From: Verrucomicrobiaceae bacterium
Lineage (GTDB): Bacteria > Verrucomicrobiota > Verrucomicrobiia > Verrucomicrobiales > Verrucomicrobiaceae
Direction: 5' to 3'
Assembly (NCBI GenBank): GCA_947466075.1
Contig: CANIBP010000011.1
Coordinates: forward strand, 1-64,000
Length of the DNA stretch: 64,000 nt
Of the stretch, positions 17,194-26,600 are shown in pieces. Within the stretch, counting starts at the first letter, position 1; each line of letters begins with the position of its first letter. The notes beneath the pieces were generated by a model, which saw only the letters and a program-made list of their open reading frames with translations, searched no databases and was not told where the DNA came from. The translations under genes were made by a program, and so were the position numbers.

Positions 17194-17389
17194 TTGTAAA
17201 CGCGTGACTGAAAGTCAGTAAATTATATATAAAGGTAGGCGAGATATTGTCATTTGCTTTCTTCAGGCTGTCGCAAAAATCATCCTGCGAATCAAGATTT
17301 TTGGAAATGATGTCCCTGCTATCAGCCAGCAATGATCACTATCCCAGCCTGAGCTTGAATCCTGACAGCAATTGCCACAAGTGATCAAA

Positions 17390-17596
17390 ATGGCTGATTT
17401 TTCCCTCCAAGCATCCGCAGGCACACTTTACGGCGAGTTTCTCGCCGAACAGGAAGAGATTCAGCGATTGAAGTGGCTGGTCAGTGAACGTGAAGGACAC
17501 GATATCGGCTTTGAAGTTGCTCTCAATGATTGGGCAAGGAATCACCGCGCCAAATGGCGCAGTGAGCGCAAGGAACTCCTCATTCAACGGTCCTGA
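17390..17596 (+). CDS. Small conserved protein with a helical EFLAEQEEI...HDIGFE...W motif
   Basis: A 68-residue protein. I use the ATG at 17390 (MADFSLQASAGTLYGEFLA) rather than the one at 17372. The pattern LYGEFLAEQEEIQRLKWLVS followed by GHDIGFEVALNDWARNHRAKW recalls a short helical motif I associate with small DUF4032-like or stand-alone proteins in Verrucomicrobiota and Planctomycetes. No function is known to me. It is rich in Trp, Glu and Arg with no signal peptide, so it is probably cytoplasmic. It stands alone between the tRNA-Thr operon (opposite strand) and the TIGR04073 gene. Confidence 0.6.
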   Translation: MADFSLQASAGTLYGEFLAEQEEIQRLKWLVSEREGHDIGFEVALNDWARNHRAKWRSERKELLIQRS

Positions 17597-17853
17597 TGGC
17601 GCCAGCGTTTATGCCGTCCCCACTGCGACCTTACTCGGGGGCGAGCGGTGAAGTTTTGATTCTAGGGGCACCGTGACTGGGGGAGCTAAAAGACTGCACC
17701 CACGATGAAGCAAAACGGCAGAGTGTGATCGACAATCCGTCTGATCCCGCCTACTCAAGGCCCAGTTTCCGCCAAAATCTCGCTGAACTTGATAAAAAGC
17801 CAACTTAGTGGTTGCCAAACAGGGCTGTAATTTGTTAATCATAGATAAGCAGC
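17597..17853. other. Intergenic stretch, no gene seen
   Basis: 257 bases before the TIGR04073 gene. No frame on either strand looks coding; the one open frame of some length on the minus strand (17609-17842) has no coding signature. The first 170 bases are GC-rich with short G- and C-runs that could fold, so an RNA leader is possible, but I could not match any riboswitch or small RNA consensus. The last 50 bases are AT-rich, as expected of a promoter region. Confidence 0.5.
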
Positions 17854-18273
17854 ATGAAAAATCGTCTATTACTTCTCTCCGTCACTATTCTGACACTCTC
17901 CAGCTCTGCCTTTGGAGACATCCAGTCGCCATCTGGCCACCACTACACTTGGAGTCGCAAACTCAGCCGCGGTCTGGGCAACCTTATGTTCGGCTGGATG
18001 GAGTACCCCACAACTTGGCGAAAAACCAACAAATCTGAAGGTGGGATTGCCGCTGCTACTGATTTAATCGTTGAAGGAACCAAGCGTACTCTCGTGCGTG
18101 CAGGATATGGTTTGTATGAAACCATCACCTTCCCGGTGCCAAGTTGGAAGCAGAACTACCGTCCGCCTTACCACCACCAAGAAGTGCTCGATAATTGGTG
18201 GGGATACACTGAGTTCCCGCCGCAATTGGGGTTCCGCACGGAGATTCCGTATTCGAGCTCTCAGGGCTGGTAA
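17854..18273 (+). CDS. Exosortase system-associated protein, TIGR04073 family
   Basis: A 139-residue exported protein. The signal peptide MKNRLLLLSVTILTLSSSAFG is clear. The mature part shows the TIGR04073 pattern: KLSRGLGNLMFGWMEYPTTW, then EGTKRTLVRAGYGLYETITF and VP, ending with a proline/tyrosine-rich tail (YRPPYHH ... YTEFPPQLGF). This family is found in genomes with exosortase/PEP-CTERM protein sorting, where its role is unproven. Its presence supports the Verrucomicrobiota assignment and suggests that an exosortase exists elsewhere in the genome. A terminator follows 19 bases after the stop, so it is transcribed apart from gatCA. Confidence 0.8.
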   Translation: MKNRLLLLSVTILTLSSSAFGDIQSPSGHHYTWSRKLSRGLGNLMFGWMEYPTTWRKTNKSEGGIAAATDLIVEGTKRTLVRAGYGLYETITFPVPSWKQNYRPPYHHQEVLDNWWGYTEFPPQLGFRTEIPYSSSQGW

Positions 18274-18292
18274 CCTTGATGTAATCACATCC

Positions 18293-18330
18293 AAAGGCGT
18301 AGGCTGGCAACAGTCTGCGCCTTTTGTTTG
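18293..18330 (+). terminator. Terminator after the TIGR04073 gene
   Basis: Stem AAAGGCG (18293-18299) pairs with CGCCTTT (18318-18324), with a smaller CTG/CAG pairing in the loop, and is followed by TGTTT on the plus strand. It separates the TIGR04073 gene from gatC. Confidence 0.6.
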
Positions 18331-18368
18331 CAAAGCTTGCCGCCTGCTGGCAAGAAAGCAACTCTCCC

Positions 18369-18659
18369 ATGCCTGCAGTCCATCAGATCGATATCCATCA
18401 CGTAGCCACCTTGGCACGACTCACACTTAGTGAAGACGAAGCCGTGCGCTACGCCGCCCAGCTCGATGGCATCCTCACTTACATCGACACGCTGACTCGT
18501 TACAACCTTGATGGCGTGGAACCAACCGCGCATGCCATGCCGGTCTATGATGTGTTGCGTGCGGATGAAGTCCGTCCGGGATTCACCCAGGACCAGGCTC
18601 TCTCGAATGCTCCCAAACGAACCGCTGACCAGTTTCAAATCTCCAAGGTAATCGAGTAA
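18369..18659 (+). CDS. gatC: Asp-tRNA(Asn)/Glu-tRNA(Gln) amidotransferase subunit C
   Basis: GatC is the small clamp subunit of GatCAB, which converts mis-charged Glu-tRNA(Gln) and/or Asp-tRNA(Asn) to the correct amide. The start at 18369 (MPAVHQIDIHHVATLARLTL) gives 96 residues, normal for the family; the frame further up has no family similarity. Marks are HHVATLARLTLSEDEAVRYA, the LDGILTYIDTLTRYNLDGVE helix and linker, then PTAHAMPVYDVLRADEV. It lies 24 bases upstream of gatA and is surely co-transcribed. gatB is not in the window. Confidence 0.95.
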   Translation: MPAVHQIDIHHVATLARLTLSEDEAVRYAAQLDGILTYIDTLTRYNLDGVEPTAHAMPVYDVLRADEVRPGFTQDQALSNAPKRTADQFQISKVIE

Positions 18660-18683
18660 AACGTTGCCTCTGCTTTTCGCTCC

Positions 18684-20105
18684 ATGCTCGCCTCCTCCAC
18701 CATCACCGCTTTGCGCCAGCAAATCACCGCTGGTGACATCACCCCGCGGGACATCGTTTTGGATGTCGCCAAGTCCATCGATGCACGTAATACCGAGATC
18801 GGTGCCTATCTCTCGTGGGATGTCGAATCGGCGCTAGCTGCGGCTGATCGTGCGGATATCAAGAAGCCGCTCGGTGGTATTCCCATTGGTGTGAAGGATA
18901 ACATGAATGTCACTGGTCAGCCCTGTACCTGCGGCTCACGTATCTTGGCGGAAAACTACACGGCACCCTACGATGCAGGTGCAATTCAACGACTGCGTTC
19001 TGCTGGTGCCATTCCATTTGGCCGCCTGAACATGGACGAATTCGCCATGGGATCGAGCACCGAGAACTCGGCGCTCGGTGTTACGCGTAATCCACGCGAC
19101 ATCACGCGCGTTCCCGGTGGTTCCAGCGGTGGCAGCGCGGCAGCTGTTGCAGGTGATCTTGCCATTGCAGCCCTCGGGTCCGACACTGGAGGCTCTATTC
19201 GTCAGCCCGCTTCCTTGTGCGGCTGCGTCGGCATCAAGCCTACCTATGGCCGCGTGTCTCGTTATGGCCTCGTTGCCTTTGCTTCCTCGCTTGATCAGAT
19301 CGGCCCTCTGACCAAAACGGTCGAAGATGCCGCCCTAATGTTGAATCACCTCTGCGGCTATGACGCTCATGACTCGACTTCATTGAATGTGGACGTGCCC
19401 GACTTCACCGCCGCCATCGGTCAGGATATCAAAGGCCTGCGCATCGGTCTCCCCAAGGAATATTACATCAGCGGTATTCATGCCGGTGTCTCCGCCAGCA
19501 TCCAGGCAGCCATCAAGCAACTCGAATCCCTCGGTGCTATCATTGAGGAAATCAGCCTTCCGCACACTGAACTCGGCGTTGCCACTTACTATGTCCTCGC
19601 TCCGGCGGAGGCCTCGGCCAATCTCGCCCGTTTCGACGGAGTACGCTACGGCCATCGTAGTGGCCGTGCTGGGGATTTGATGGAGCATTACACCCAATCG
19701 CGTGCCGAGGGTTTCGGTCCTGAAGTAAAACGACGCATCCTGCTCGGCACCTACGTCCTTAGCTCCGGCTACTACGATGCCTATTACATTCGTGCGCAGA
19801 AAGCCCGTACGCTCATCCGCAATGACTTCACCGAAGCCTTCAAACATATCGATGTCATTCTTTCTCCAACGAGTCCCACACCCGCGCATAAACTCGGAGA
19901 GATGAAGGACAATCCGCTCGCGGCTTATCTGGAGGATGTCTTCACGATCCCCGTCAATCTCGCCGGATTGCCCGGCATCAGTGTTCCCTGTGGCAACATC
20001 GAAGTGGATGGCATAGCGCTGCCCATTGGCCTACAAATCATCGGTAAAGCACTCGACGAATCCACCGTCCTTCGCGTTGCACACGCGTTCGAGCAATCGC
20101 GCTGA
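18684..20105 (+). CDS. gatA: Asp-tRNA(Asn)/Glu-tRNA(Gln) amidotransferase subunit A
   Basis: GatA is the glutaminase subunit that supplies ammonia to GatB. The amidase-signature triad is complete: Lys71 (GVKDN), cis-Ser147 ([10 protein letters not shown]) and nucleophile Ser171 ([11 protein letters not shown]). The spacing between the three agrees with known GatA enzymes. The start [20 protein letters not shown] is typical, and 473 residues is normal. It follows gatC by 24 bases. The 81 bases after it, to the converging ThuA gene, contain no obvious terminator. Confidence 0.97.
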   Translation: MLASSTITALRQQITAGDITPRDIVLDVAKSIDARNTEIGAYLSWDVESALAAADRADIKKPLGGIPIGVKDNMNVTGQPCTCGSRILAENYTAPYDAGAIQRLRSAGAIPFGRLNMDEFAMGSSTENSALGVTRNPRDITRVPGGSSGGSAAAVAGDLAIAALGSDTGGSIRQPASLCGCVGIKPTYGRVSRYGLVAFASSLDQIGPLTKTVEDAALMLNHLCGYDAHDSTSLNVDVPDFTAAIGQDIKGLRIGLPKEYYISGIHAGVSASIQAAIKQLESLGAIIEEISLPHTELGVATYYVLAPAEASANLARFDGVRYGHRSGRAGDLMEHYTQSRAEGFGPEVKRRILLGTYVLSSGYYDAYYIRAQKARTLIRNDFTEAFKHIDVILSPTSPTPAHKLGEMKDNPLAAYLEDVFTIPVNLAGLPGISVPCGNIEVDGIALPIGLQIIGKALDESTVLRVAHAFEQSR

Positions 20106-20186
20106 TTGGTAGGTATTGAAAAACACTCAGTCCGCACAAGCCATGCCGCGCTCAATTGCGAAAACGACAGAAGCAACGGGGCAGCC

Positions 20187-21173
20187 TCATGGAATGTTAC
20201 CTAGGGTGGAGACTGCCTCGTCTAGCTTCAACGCCCATTTGATGCCGGCGAGGATCATTTCCTGGTAGGTTTCGGCAATTTCGGGGCTGTTTTTGCGCTC
20301 CTTGGAGTCTGCTTTCCATGTAGGATCCCAGACGTCTTCGCGATGGCCGAGGGAGTTGTAATACACCCGACCGATGCCAAACTCTTTGCACCAAGAAACG
20401 GGAAAGTAGCGCTTCATATCCTCCTCCTTCTTTTTCTCTTCTTCGGGTATTTGCGCTAGGTTTGGATGCGAATTGAGACCAAGAAGCCCGTGCACCTTGG
20501 CTTTATCGAAGGTTTTGATGATATAGATTTCATCGAAGACTTTCCAGCCCATGGGGACGGATTTCGTGATGATGTGAGCGGGGTCGTGGATAATGGGTTG
20601 GATTTCGACCTGGGATTTGTGGGTTTCAAACTCGCCGCCAAGCATTTCGATGTAGCCGCGGAAAGGATGGTAGGTGTCGGAGCCTGAATGCATGGCGATG
20701 AAGGCCTTGCCGCCTTTGATGAGATCAATGAAACCTTCACGGTCGGGGAGAAGGAGGTCGCCGGTAGTGTTGGCGAATACGAAGCCGTCATAGCCTTTGA
20801 TTTTTTCGAGAGCCATATTCTCGGTCATGTAGGCTTTGATTTTGTCGCCCCAGACTTTGTTGGCTTCGTTGAATTCTGCGAGTGCCTTGCTGTAGGCTTC
20901 CTGTTTGGCTTTGAAGGATTCATGAGTGTCCTTTTTTTCATCACGCACTGGTGGCTTGCCGGGATTCTTGGGCTGACCTTCCGGTTGGTGGACGTAATCA
21001 ACGGTAAAGGCACCAGATTTGGCACCAAGTTCGGCGAGGACTTTCTCGGCAGTTTCAATTGAGGAGTGACGGAAACCGGTGGTGACGGTGACGACGAGGA
21101 GTTTCTTCGGTTCCGCGTAGGCGGAGGAAAGTAAGAGAGTTGCGGCGAGCAGGAGTGTAAGGCGGTGGATCAT
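20187..21173 (-). CDS. Secreted ThuA-domain protein
   Basis: A 328-residue protein with a signal peptide (MIHRLTLLLAATLLLSSAYA, cut before EPKK). The mature part has the ThuA (trehalose utilisation) glutamine-amidotransferase-like fold: LLVVTVTTGFRHSSIETAEK, VFANTTGDLLLPDREGFIDL, KAFIAMHSGSDTYHPFRGY and a C-terminal GRVYYNSLGHREDVW. A Lys/Glu/Pro-rich insertion of about 60 residues follows the first strand, common in verrucomicrobial and planctomycete members. The family is linked to sugar or glycoside metabolism, and biochemical proof is scarce. It is monocistronic, with a 357-base upstream region to a divergent gene. Confidence 0.88.
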   Translation of the reverse strand: MIHRLTLLLAATLLLSSAYAEPKKLLVVTVTTGFRHSSIETAEKVLAELGAKSGAFTVDYVHQPEGQPKNPGKPPVRDEKKDTHESFKAKQEAYSKALAEFNEANKVWGDKIKAYMTENMALEKIKGYDGFVFANTTGDLLLPDREGFIDLIKGGKAFIAMHSGSDTYHPFRGYIEMLGGEFETHKSQVEIQPIIHDPAHIITKSVPMGWKVFDEIYIIKTFDKAKVHGLLGLNSHPNLAQIPEEEKKKEEDMKRYFPVSWCKEFGIGRVYYNSLGHREDVWDPTWKADSKERKNSPEIAETYQEMILAGIKWALKLDEAVSTLGNIP

Positions 21174-21530
21174 GGGTGACTACTAAACGTGGCGTGGAGA
21201 AGATCTTTTACAGTTGTAAAATATGAGAAATAGAAGAGATGGGCGCTGATTGATAGATGAAAACGAGCACAAGCAGCCTGCGAGGCCTGCCTATTGGCCG
21301 ATGGCGGCTTTAATGTTTTGATCCTCAATTGAAATTCAGGGCAGAGCTGACTACGGCTATTGGTATGGAGCACTGGTGCAGTGAGAAATATTCTCATCAC
21401 TGGCAATCTATGCATGGACTGTGGCCGTAAACTTGCTAAGAACAGTTCTTGGTTCTCTTTTAAGCCAAAGACGGGTGTCATGCTCAAAAAATAACTTCGA
21501 CAAGACTCTTCCTAACGCCCCTAGTGACTT
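21174..21530. other. Divergent intergenic region, no gene seen
   Basis: 357 bases between the divergent ThuA gene and the four-helix membrane protein. Open frames here (for example the minus strand 21170-21487) read as shadow sequence without coding character. The part next to the ThuA gene (21190-21260) is AT-rich and could hold promoters for both genes. I see no recognisable RNA or operator. Confidence 0.4.
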
Positions 21531-21965
21531 ATGCTTAAAGTGCAGCGCCAACGTGGAGTAACCCACCGTGAGGAAATCGATTTCGCGCGTAAGTTTATGT
21601 GGGCGCACATGATTTTTGGGGCCGTGGTGATCGCGATGTTTCTGTTTCACGAGATCTTCTCGTGGTTTGCGGGTGCTATCTTCTGGTACACTCTGAGCCT
21701 AGTGGTGATGTATGGGTTCATGAACGAGCATAAATGTTGCCGTTGGCTGCTTGCACTGGTCTTTCTAGGCGGAGCTGGTGCTGGGTTGATTTTCATCAAC
21801 CATGTGTTTCCAGGAATTAAACCACCACGTGGTCAGTTAATTCCACATCAGGTCGTTCCGATCTGGGTGGGGTTCGCCAATCTGATTTATGTGATAGGAG
21901 CCCTCTTCCTGCTGTTTAATTCGCGGTTACGGCGTGCTGGGCAGGTGGGATTCACGTTGTGGTAG
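21531..21965 (+). CDS. Four-helix membrane protein of unknown function
   Basis: A 144-residue integral membrane protein. About four hydrophobic helices are visible: FMWAHMIFGAVVIAMFLFHE, IFWYTLSLVVMYGFM, WLLALVFLGGAGAGLIFINH and WVGFANLIYVIGALFLLFNS. Loops are short; the N-terminus and the second loop carry basic residues (inside-positive). His and Cys residues near the helix ends (MNEHKCCRW) are noticeable but form no known motif. No family is recognised. It is single, running toward argG, whose terminator lies ten bases past its stop. Confidence 0.7.
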   Translation: MLKVQRQRGVTHREEIDFARKFMWAHMIFGAVVIAMFLFHEIFSWFAGAIFWYTLSLVVMYGFMNEHKCCRWLLALVFLGGAGAGLIFINHVFPGIKPPRGQLIPHQVVPIWVGFANLIYVIGALFLLFNSRLRRAGQVGFTLW

Positions 21966-21969
21966 AAAT

Positions 21970-22000
21970 AGAAACGCCAGAGAGCGAACTCTCTGGCGCT
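21970..22000 (-). terminator. Terminator of argG (possibly bidirectional)
   Basis: A perfect 10-bp stem CGCCAGAGAG (21975-21984) / CTCTCTGGCG (21989-21998) closed by the tetraloop CGAA. Read on the minus strand it is followed by a T-rich tract (TTTCTATTTC). It lies 27 bases past the argG stop and can also stop the converging membrane-protein transcript. Confidence 0.85.
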
Positions 22001-22025
22001 AGCATCTGCCGATTGATGATGCGGT

Positions 22026-23258
22026 TTACTTCTTCCGATCACGTAACGCACCAGTCTTGAGGCGCAGGCCATTGAGCCGGATAAATCCAGTGGCGTCGTC
22101 CTGGTTGTAAGCTTTTGTTGGATCGGCTTCCATGGTGGCGATTTGCGGGTTGTAGAGGCTGTAGATGCTCTTGCGGCCCGCAGGGATGATGTTTCCCTTG
22201 TAGAGTTTGATGCGCACAGTGCCGCTGACCTTCTTCTGACTCTCCGTGACGAGTGCTTGGAGGGCGAGGCGCTCTGGAGCGTACCAGAAGCCGTTGTAAA
22301 CGAGCGTGGCATACTTTGGAATGAGACTGTCGCGCAGGTGCATGACTTCTCGGTCCATGGTGAGGCTTTCGATCTGGCGATGCGCGAAGTGCAGGATGCT
22401 GCCGCCGGGAGTTTCATACACGCCGCGGCTCTTCATGCCGACGAAGCGGTTCTCCACCATATCAACGCGGCCCACACCATGCTTGCCGCCGAGTTTGTTG
22501 AGCAATTTCATCACGCCGAGCGGGGAGAGCAGTTTGCCGTTTACGGCGATGCAGTTGCCTTTTTCGAACTCAAGAATGACGGTCTCAGCCTTATCGGGAG
22601 CATCTTCTGGGAAAACGGAGAGGGTATTGAAGTAGCCTTTGTATTTCGGATCGCTGGCATCGAACCACGGATCTTCGAGAATGCCGGCCTCGTAGCTGAT
22701 GTGAAGGAGGTTACGGTCCATGGAGAAGGGCTTTTTGGCACTGGCCTGAACGGGGATGCCTTTCTCCTCGCAGTAGGCGATCATCTCGGCACGACCGGGA
22801 AACTGGGTGCGGAAGCGTTCGTCACGCCATGGGGCGATGATTTCGATCTCTGGGGCTAGAGCAGCGGCGGTGAGTTCAAAGCGCACCTGATCGTTGCCCT
22901 TTCCGGTAGCCCCGTGGGCGATGAAGCCGGCTTTTTCAGCCTTAGCAATCTCCACCATGCGTTTGGCGATAAGCGGACGGGCGATGCTAGTGCCCAAGAA
23001 GTACTCGCCTTCGTAAATGGCCCCAGCCTGGATCATCGGATAGATGAAATCGGTGGCGAATTCTTCCTGAAGATCGTCGATGTAGATCTTCGAGGCTCCG
23101 GTCTTTTTTGCCTTCGCGTTGAGTCCCTTCAATTCGTCGTCCTGCCCGACGTTGGCGCAGAATGCGATGACTTCGGCATTGTAGGTTTCTTTGATCCAAG
23201 AAAGAAGGACGGAAGTATCAAGACCACCGGAGTATGCGAGGACGATTTTTTTGCTCAT
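22026..23258 (-). CDS. argG: Argininosuccinate synthase
   Basis: ArgG joins citrulline and aspartate with ATP in arginine synthesis. The P-loop-type [12 protein letters not shown] (residues 8-19), the [20 protein letters not shown] region and [13 protein letters not shown] are all present, as is the C-terminal [20 protein letters not shown]. It has 410 residues, normal length. The ATG at 23258 gives [13 protein letters not shown] possible 43-codon upstream frame ends at this start with an ATGA overlap, but I do not count it as a gene. No other arg gene is near, so it is transcribed alone and ends in a strong terminator. Confidence 0.97.
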   Translation of the reverse strand: MSKKIVLAYSGGLDTSVLLSWIKETYNAEVIAFCANVGQDDELKGLNAKAKKTGASKIYIDDLQEEFATDFIYPMIQAGAIYEGEYFLGTSIARPLIAKRMVEIAKAEKAGFIAHGATGKGNDQVRFELTAAALAPEIEIIAPWRDERFRTQFPGRAEMIAYCEEKGIPVQASAKKPFSMDRNLLHISYEAGILEDPWFDASDPKYKGYFNTLSVFPEDAPDKAETVILEFEKGNCIAVNGKLLSPLGVMKLLNKLGGKHGVGRVDMVENRFVGMKSRGVYETPGGSILHFAHRQIESLTMDREVMHLRDSLIPKYATLVYNGFWYAPERLALQALVTESQKKVSGTVRIKLYKGNIIPAGRKSIYSLYNPQIATMEADPTKAYNQDDATGFIRLNGLRLKTGALRDRKK

Positions 23259-23483
23259 GAGCTTATGAAAGGAAGGGCGGCGAGATTAGAGCCGAAAGGC
23301 ATGGTGTCGAGGGCAGGCGCGGGATTTTTTAGCCAGTTCATGGTCTGCTTGGGGCTTTTTAATACCACGTTGCCATTCTGGTTCATGCGTGTGCCAAAAT
23401 GAGGGCAGGAAGGAATAGAAAGTATTGAGAATGAAGCATTATCCCTCAATGTTAAGAAAACTTTATTATTAAGCCTGAAGTTA

Positions 23484-23511
23484 TTGAAATTATATTAAAC
23501 ACTTTTAATTT
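23484..23511 (+). promoter_or_regulatory. Candidate sigma-70-type promoter of the giant frame
   Basis: TTGAAA (23484-23489), a 16-base spacer and TAATTT (23506-23511) lie in a very AT-rich tract (23430-23530), the only such tract between argG and the giant frame. A 7-bp inverted repeat CCCTCAA (23443-23449) / TTGAGGG (23510-23516) brackets the tract and overlaps the -10 region. This is pattern matching only. Confidence 0.3.
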
Positions 23512-23587
23512 GAGGGTGATTCTCGAAAAATCATGGCATCACCCTCTTCCGCGATCAGAGACATCCTCTGCCCCCACCATGGGCAAG

Positions 23588-23604
23588 AGGAGGGTGGTTG
23601 TGTG
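23588..23604 (+). promoter_or_regulatory. Shine-Dalgarno deciding the giant-frame start
   Basis: AGGAGGG (23588-23594) is followed after seven bases by GTG (23602-23604). This is the best ribosome-binding site in the whole area. It places the start directly before the basic end of the signal peptide (DRRSIWNCRLF), instead of at the upstream ATG (23533), which has no good site. Confidence 0.6.
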
Positions 23605-26600
23605 GATAGGCGGAGCATTTGGAACTGCAGACTCTTCACGATCGCTCTGCTGTTTGGGCTGATTTTTTGCGCACTTGAAAAGGCAGCAGCGCACAACCTC
23701 AATCAGCGCATGGATTACATCGGGTTTGATCCAGAGACGCTTGCTCGGATGCAGCAGCGGCAGGCGGCGGGGCAGGCACTGATTCAGGCGGGGGATGTGG
23801 TGGGTTTGATCTTGAAGGCTACGCCTTCGGTCGGTACTCCGACGGGCGCAGGTGGCTACTCGACATTCTTCGTTCCTGTGGGCTCACAGCTTGTGGGTGC
23901 GCAGTATGGCCGCATCGATCCGAATGGGAATTTTGTGCCGATGCCAATGAAGGGGCAGTCAATCTTGGCGCTTGGGGATGGTTCTGTAGGTGCGAAGGCG
24001 CAGAATGCGCTGAAAGGGCTGGAACTCGGGCCTAACATCCTTGGCGACAAAGCTTACACGGTGGACAGCAGCACTGGGCTCATGCGTGGGACAATGGCGG
24101 GTGTTTATTCCGACACGGGGATTTTTTATTCGACTGATCCGAAAACGGCCTGGCAGAGTTGGGTGACGATGGGTGGACTTGATGGCAATACGGGAACTTC
24201 AGACAACCAACTGACGAACAACTCGGGAGACGTTGTGATTCCAACGACTCGCTGGGACGCAGAGCAGTTGCTCGCTTTCGGTGTCAAATCACCCATCGCG
24301 CCGCTGGTGGACAGTGCGGATGGACGTGGCAATACGCCTTGGGGCACCGGCAGCGGCGTGGCTGGCCCGCAGAGCGGTTATGCTTGGGCCTTTAATAAAA
24401 CCTACTGGGATGCGAATGCGAGTGACCCTGCGCGAATGAAGAACGCGATTCGCAATGTGGGTCCATGGCAGCGCATCAAGTATCCCGGCAGTATGGTCGC
24501 CAAGGATACGCCAGGACTGCGCAGCACGGCGTTGGGTTACGTCGGAGTGAATGGTGGCCAACTTGGCTGGGACCTCAGTGAAGCCAATCCGTTGCCTCCG
24601 ACGACGAGTTGGACGGATGCGACGAGTCCGAAAGCAGTGCGTGTGGCTTGGGGTAATTTGGAACTGTTCCGTCCCGAGTATTTCCGCGCAAAAATCAAAA
24701 TCGTCGTCGGTCCGGGCCTGCCGAACTCGCCCTTCGACAGTCAGGGCTTCCTGCAATCCTACGGTGACACGTTTGGTGGTGACGCAGGCGGTGAATACAC
24801 GAATAAAGACCATCTCTGGCGCTACTATGAGCCCACGGCGGTGTCGCTGGTGAGCAAGCCGATGGTCTTCAAGCAGTCTTCGAAACAGATCGTGGCACCA
24901 AACGAAGTTTTCACCTACACGATCTGGTACAGCACCTTTGGCAACACCTCCCTGACCAATGTGGTCATTGAGGACACACTACCCAGTGGCCTCACTTACA
25001 TCAGCGCGACTCCCTCACCCACGAGCACGAGTCCACTTCGCTGGAATGTGGGCACGGTGCCAGCGAATGTTGTCCGCAGCATCAAGCTGACGGTGCGTGC
25101 TACGGGCACGGGCGTGCAAACAAACACCGTCTGTGCCACCAGCACGCAGGCTCCACGCACCTGCAACACAGACAGCATTCAAGTCGCCGCTGTCTCGCTG
25201 CTTTACCCTGACAAGACTGTAACCCCTTCCGCCGCAAGTCCTGGCGATCTGGTCACCTACACATTGACTCTTAGCAACGAAGGGCCCTGCCCGAATGGAG
25301 CGCCTTTGGTCATTCGCGAATTGCTCCCGACTGGTTTCACCTATGACAGTCTGGTGTCAGCGAAATTGGGTGGTGCTCCTACATCATCGGTTAGCGTGAA
25401 TGCCAGCAACACCGCGGAGCCTGTCTTCACCGTGAATACGGGCATCGATGGAAATAAAGCTCTGGTGATCGTTTTCAAAGCACGCATTAGCCCGACTCAA
25501 TCAGCAGGCGTTTATACCAATAGCTTCACTTTTGAATACGAGAGCAAAGTGATGTCCACGGGTGCACTGGCACCGGTCACCGTTGGCAGTGGTCGCATTG
25601 GTGACACGATCTTCCGTGACTGGAATGGCAATGGCGTGATGGATGCATCAGACGAAGGCCTGCCAAGTGCCACCGTTCAGCTCTATGCCAGCAATGGCAC
25701 CACGCTGCTCAATTCCACCACCACAGATGCTCAGGGCCTGTATGCATTCGCAGGCGTGGGAGCTGGAAACTACGTGGTGCGTGTGGTTCCGCCCCCAGGA
25801 TACACGCCGACCTTTGATGCGGATGGCATCGGCACGGCCAATCAGGCTGCGATTGTGCTTTCGGCCAATGAATCCAAGCTCACCGTCGATTTCGGTTATC
25901 GCCCCGGTGGCACTGGCAGCATCGGTGATCAGGTGTTCAAAGAACTCGACGGCAATGCCACGTTTGGCGGCACGGACACAGGACTTGCCAATGTTTCGGT
26001 CAATCTTTATGAAGACACCAACGCCAGTGGTGGTCTTGATACTCAGGATGCACTTGTTGCGACCACGACGACCAATGTCAGCGGCGTTTATTCGTTCTCT
26101 GGCCTGGCGACCGGATTAAACTACATCGTCGATGCCTTGGAGACTGACATAGATCTCATCACGGCCTTTTCTTCCAATCCCTTCAATGCCACCACGCCCG
26201 CTTTGCGTGTGGTGACGAACCTTGCAGGAACCGTCACGACCGCCGATTTTGGGTACCAGGCTGCGGTGCTGGCCTCATGGAGCGGACGCGTCTTTGAAGA
26301 CATCAATCGCAATGGCGTTTTCAATTCCGGCACCGATGGAGGACTCGCCAACATCACGGTGACGCTCTACAACGACACCAATGCCAATGGCACTTATGAG
26401 GCTGGTACGGACACCCTCTCTCAAAGTACTACGAGTGAACCGGATGGCAGTGGCACGTACACCTTCACCGGACTTGCAGCGGGCAGCTATGTCGCGGTGG
26501 TGAATCAGGCTGATACAGACATCCCGACGCGCCTCGTGGCTTCCGTGGCTGTGCGTACCTCCACTTTGGTGGCCAGCCAGACCTTTACTGGTGCTGATTT

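Noticed and set aside
17099..17332. 77-codon minus-strand frame over the tRNA
   Set aside because: SSSVVEHRIRNARVAGSNPAFGS is the usual shadow translation of a tRNA gene.
17597..17853. Structured RNA (6S RNA, riboswitch or tmRNA-like) before the TIGR04073 gene
   Set aside because: Short G/C runs suggest folding, but I could not match any consensus or a long closing stem.
23255..23386. 43-codon leader peptide upstream of argG with ATGA overlap
   Set aside because: The overlap is neat, but the frame has no ribosome-binding site and no Arg run or attenuator-like hairpin, so it is likely chance.
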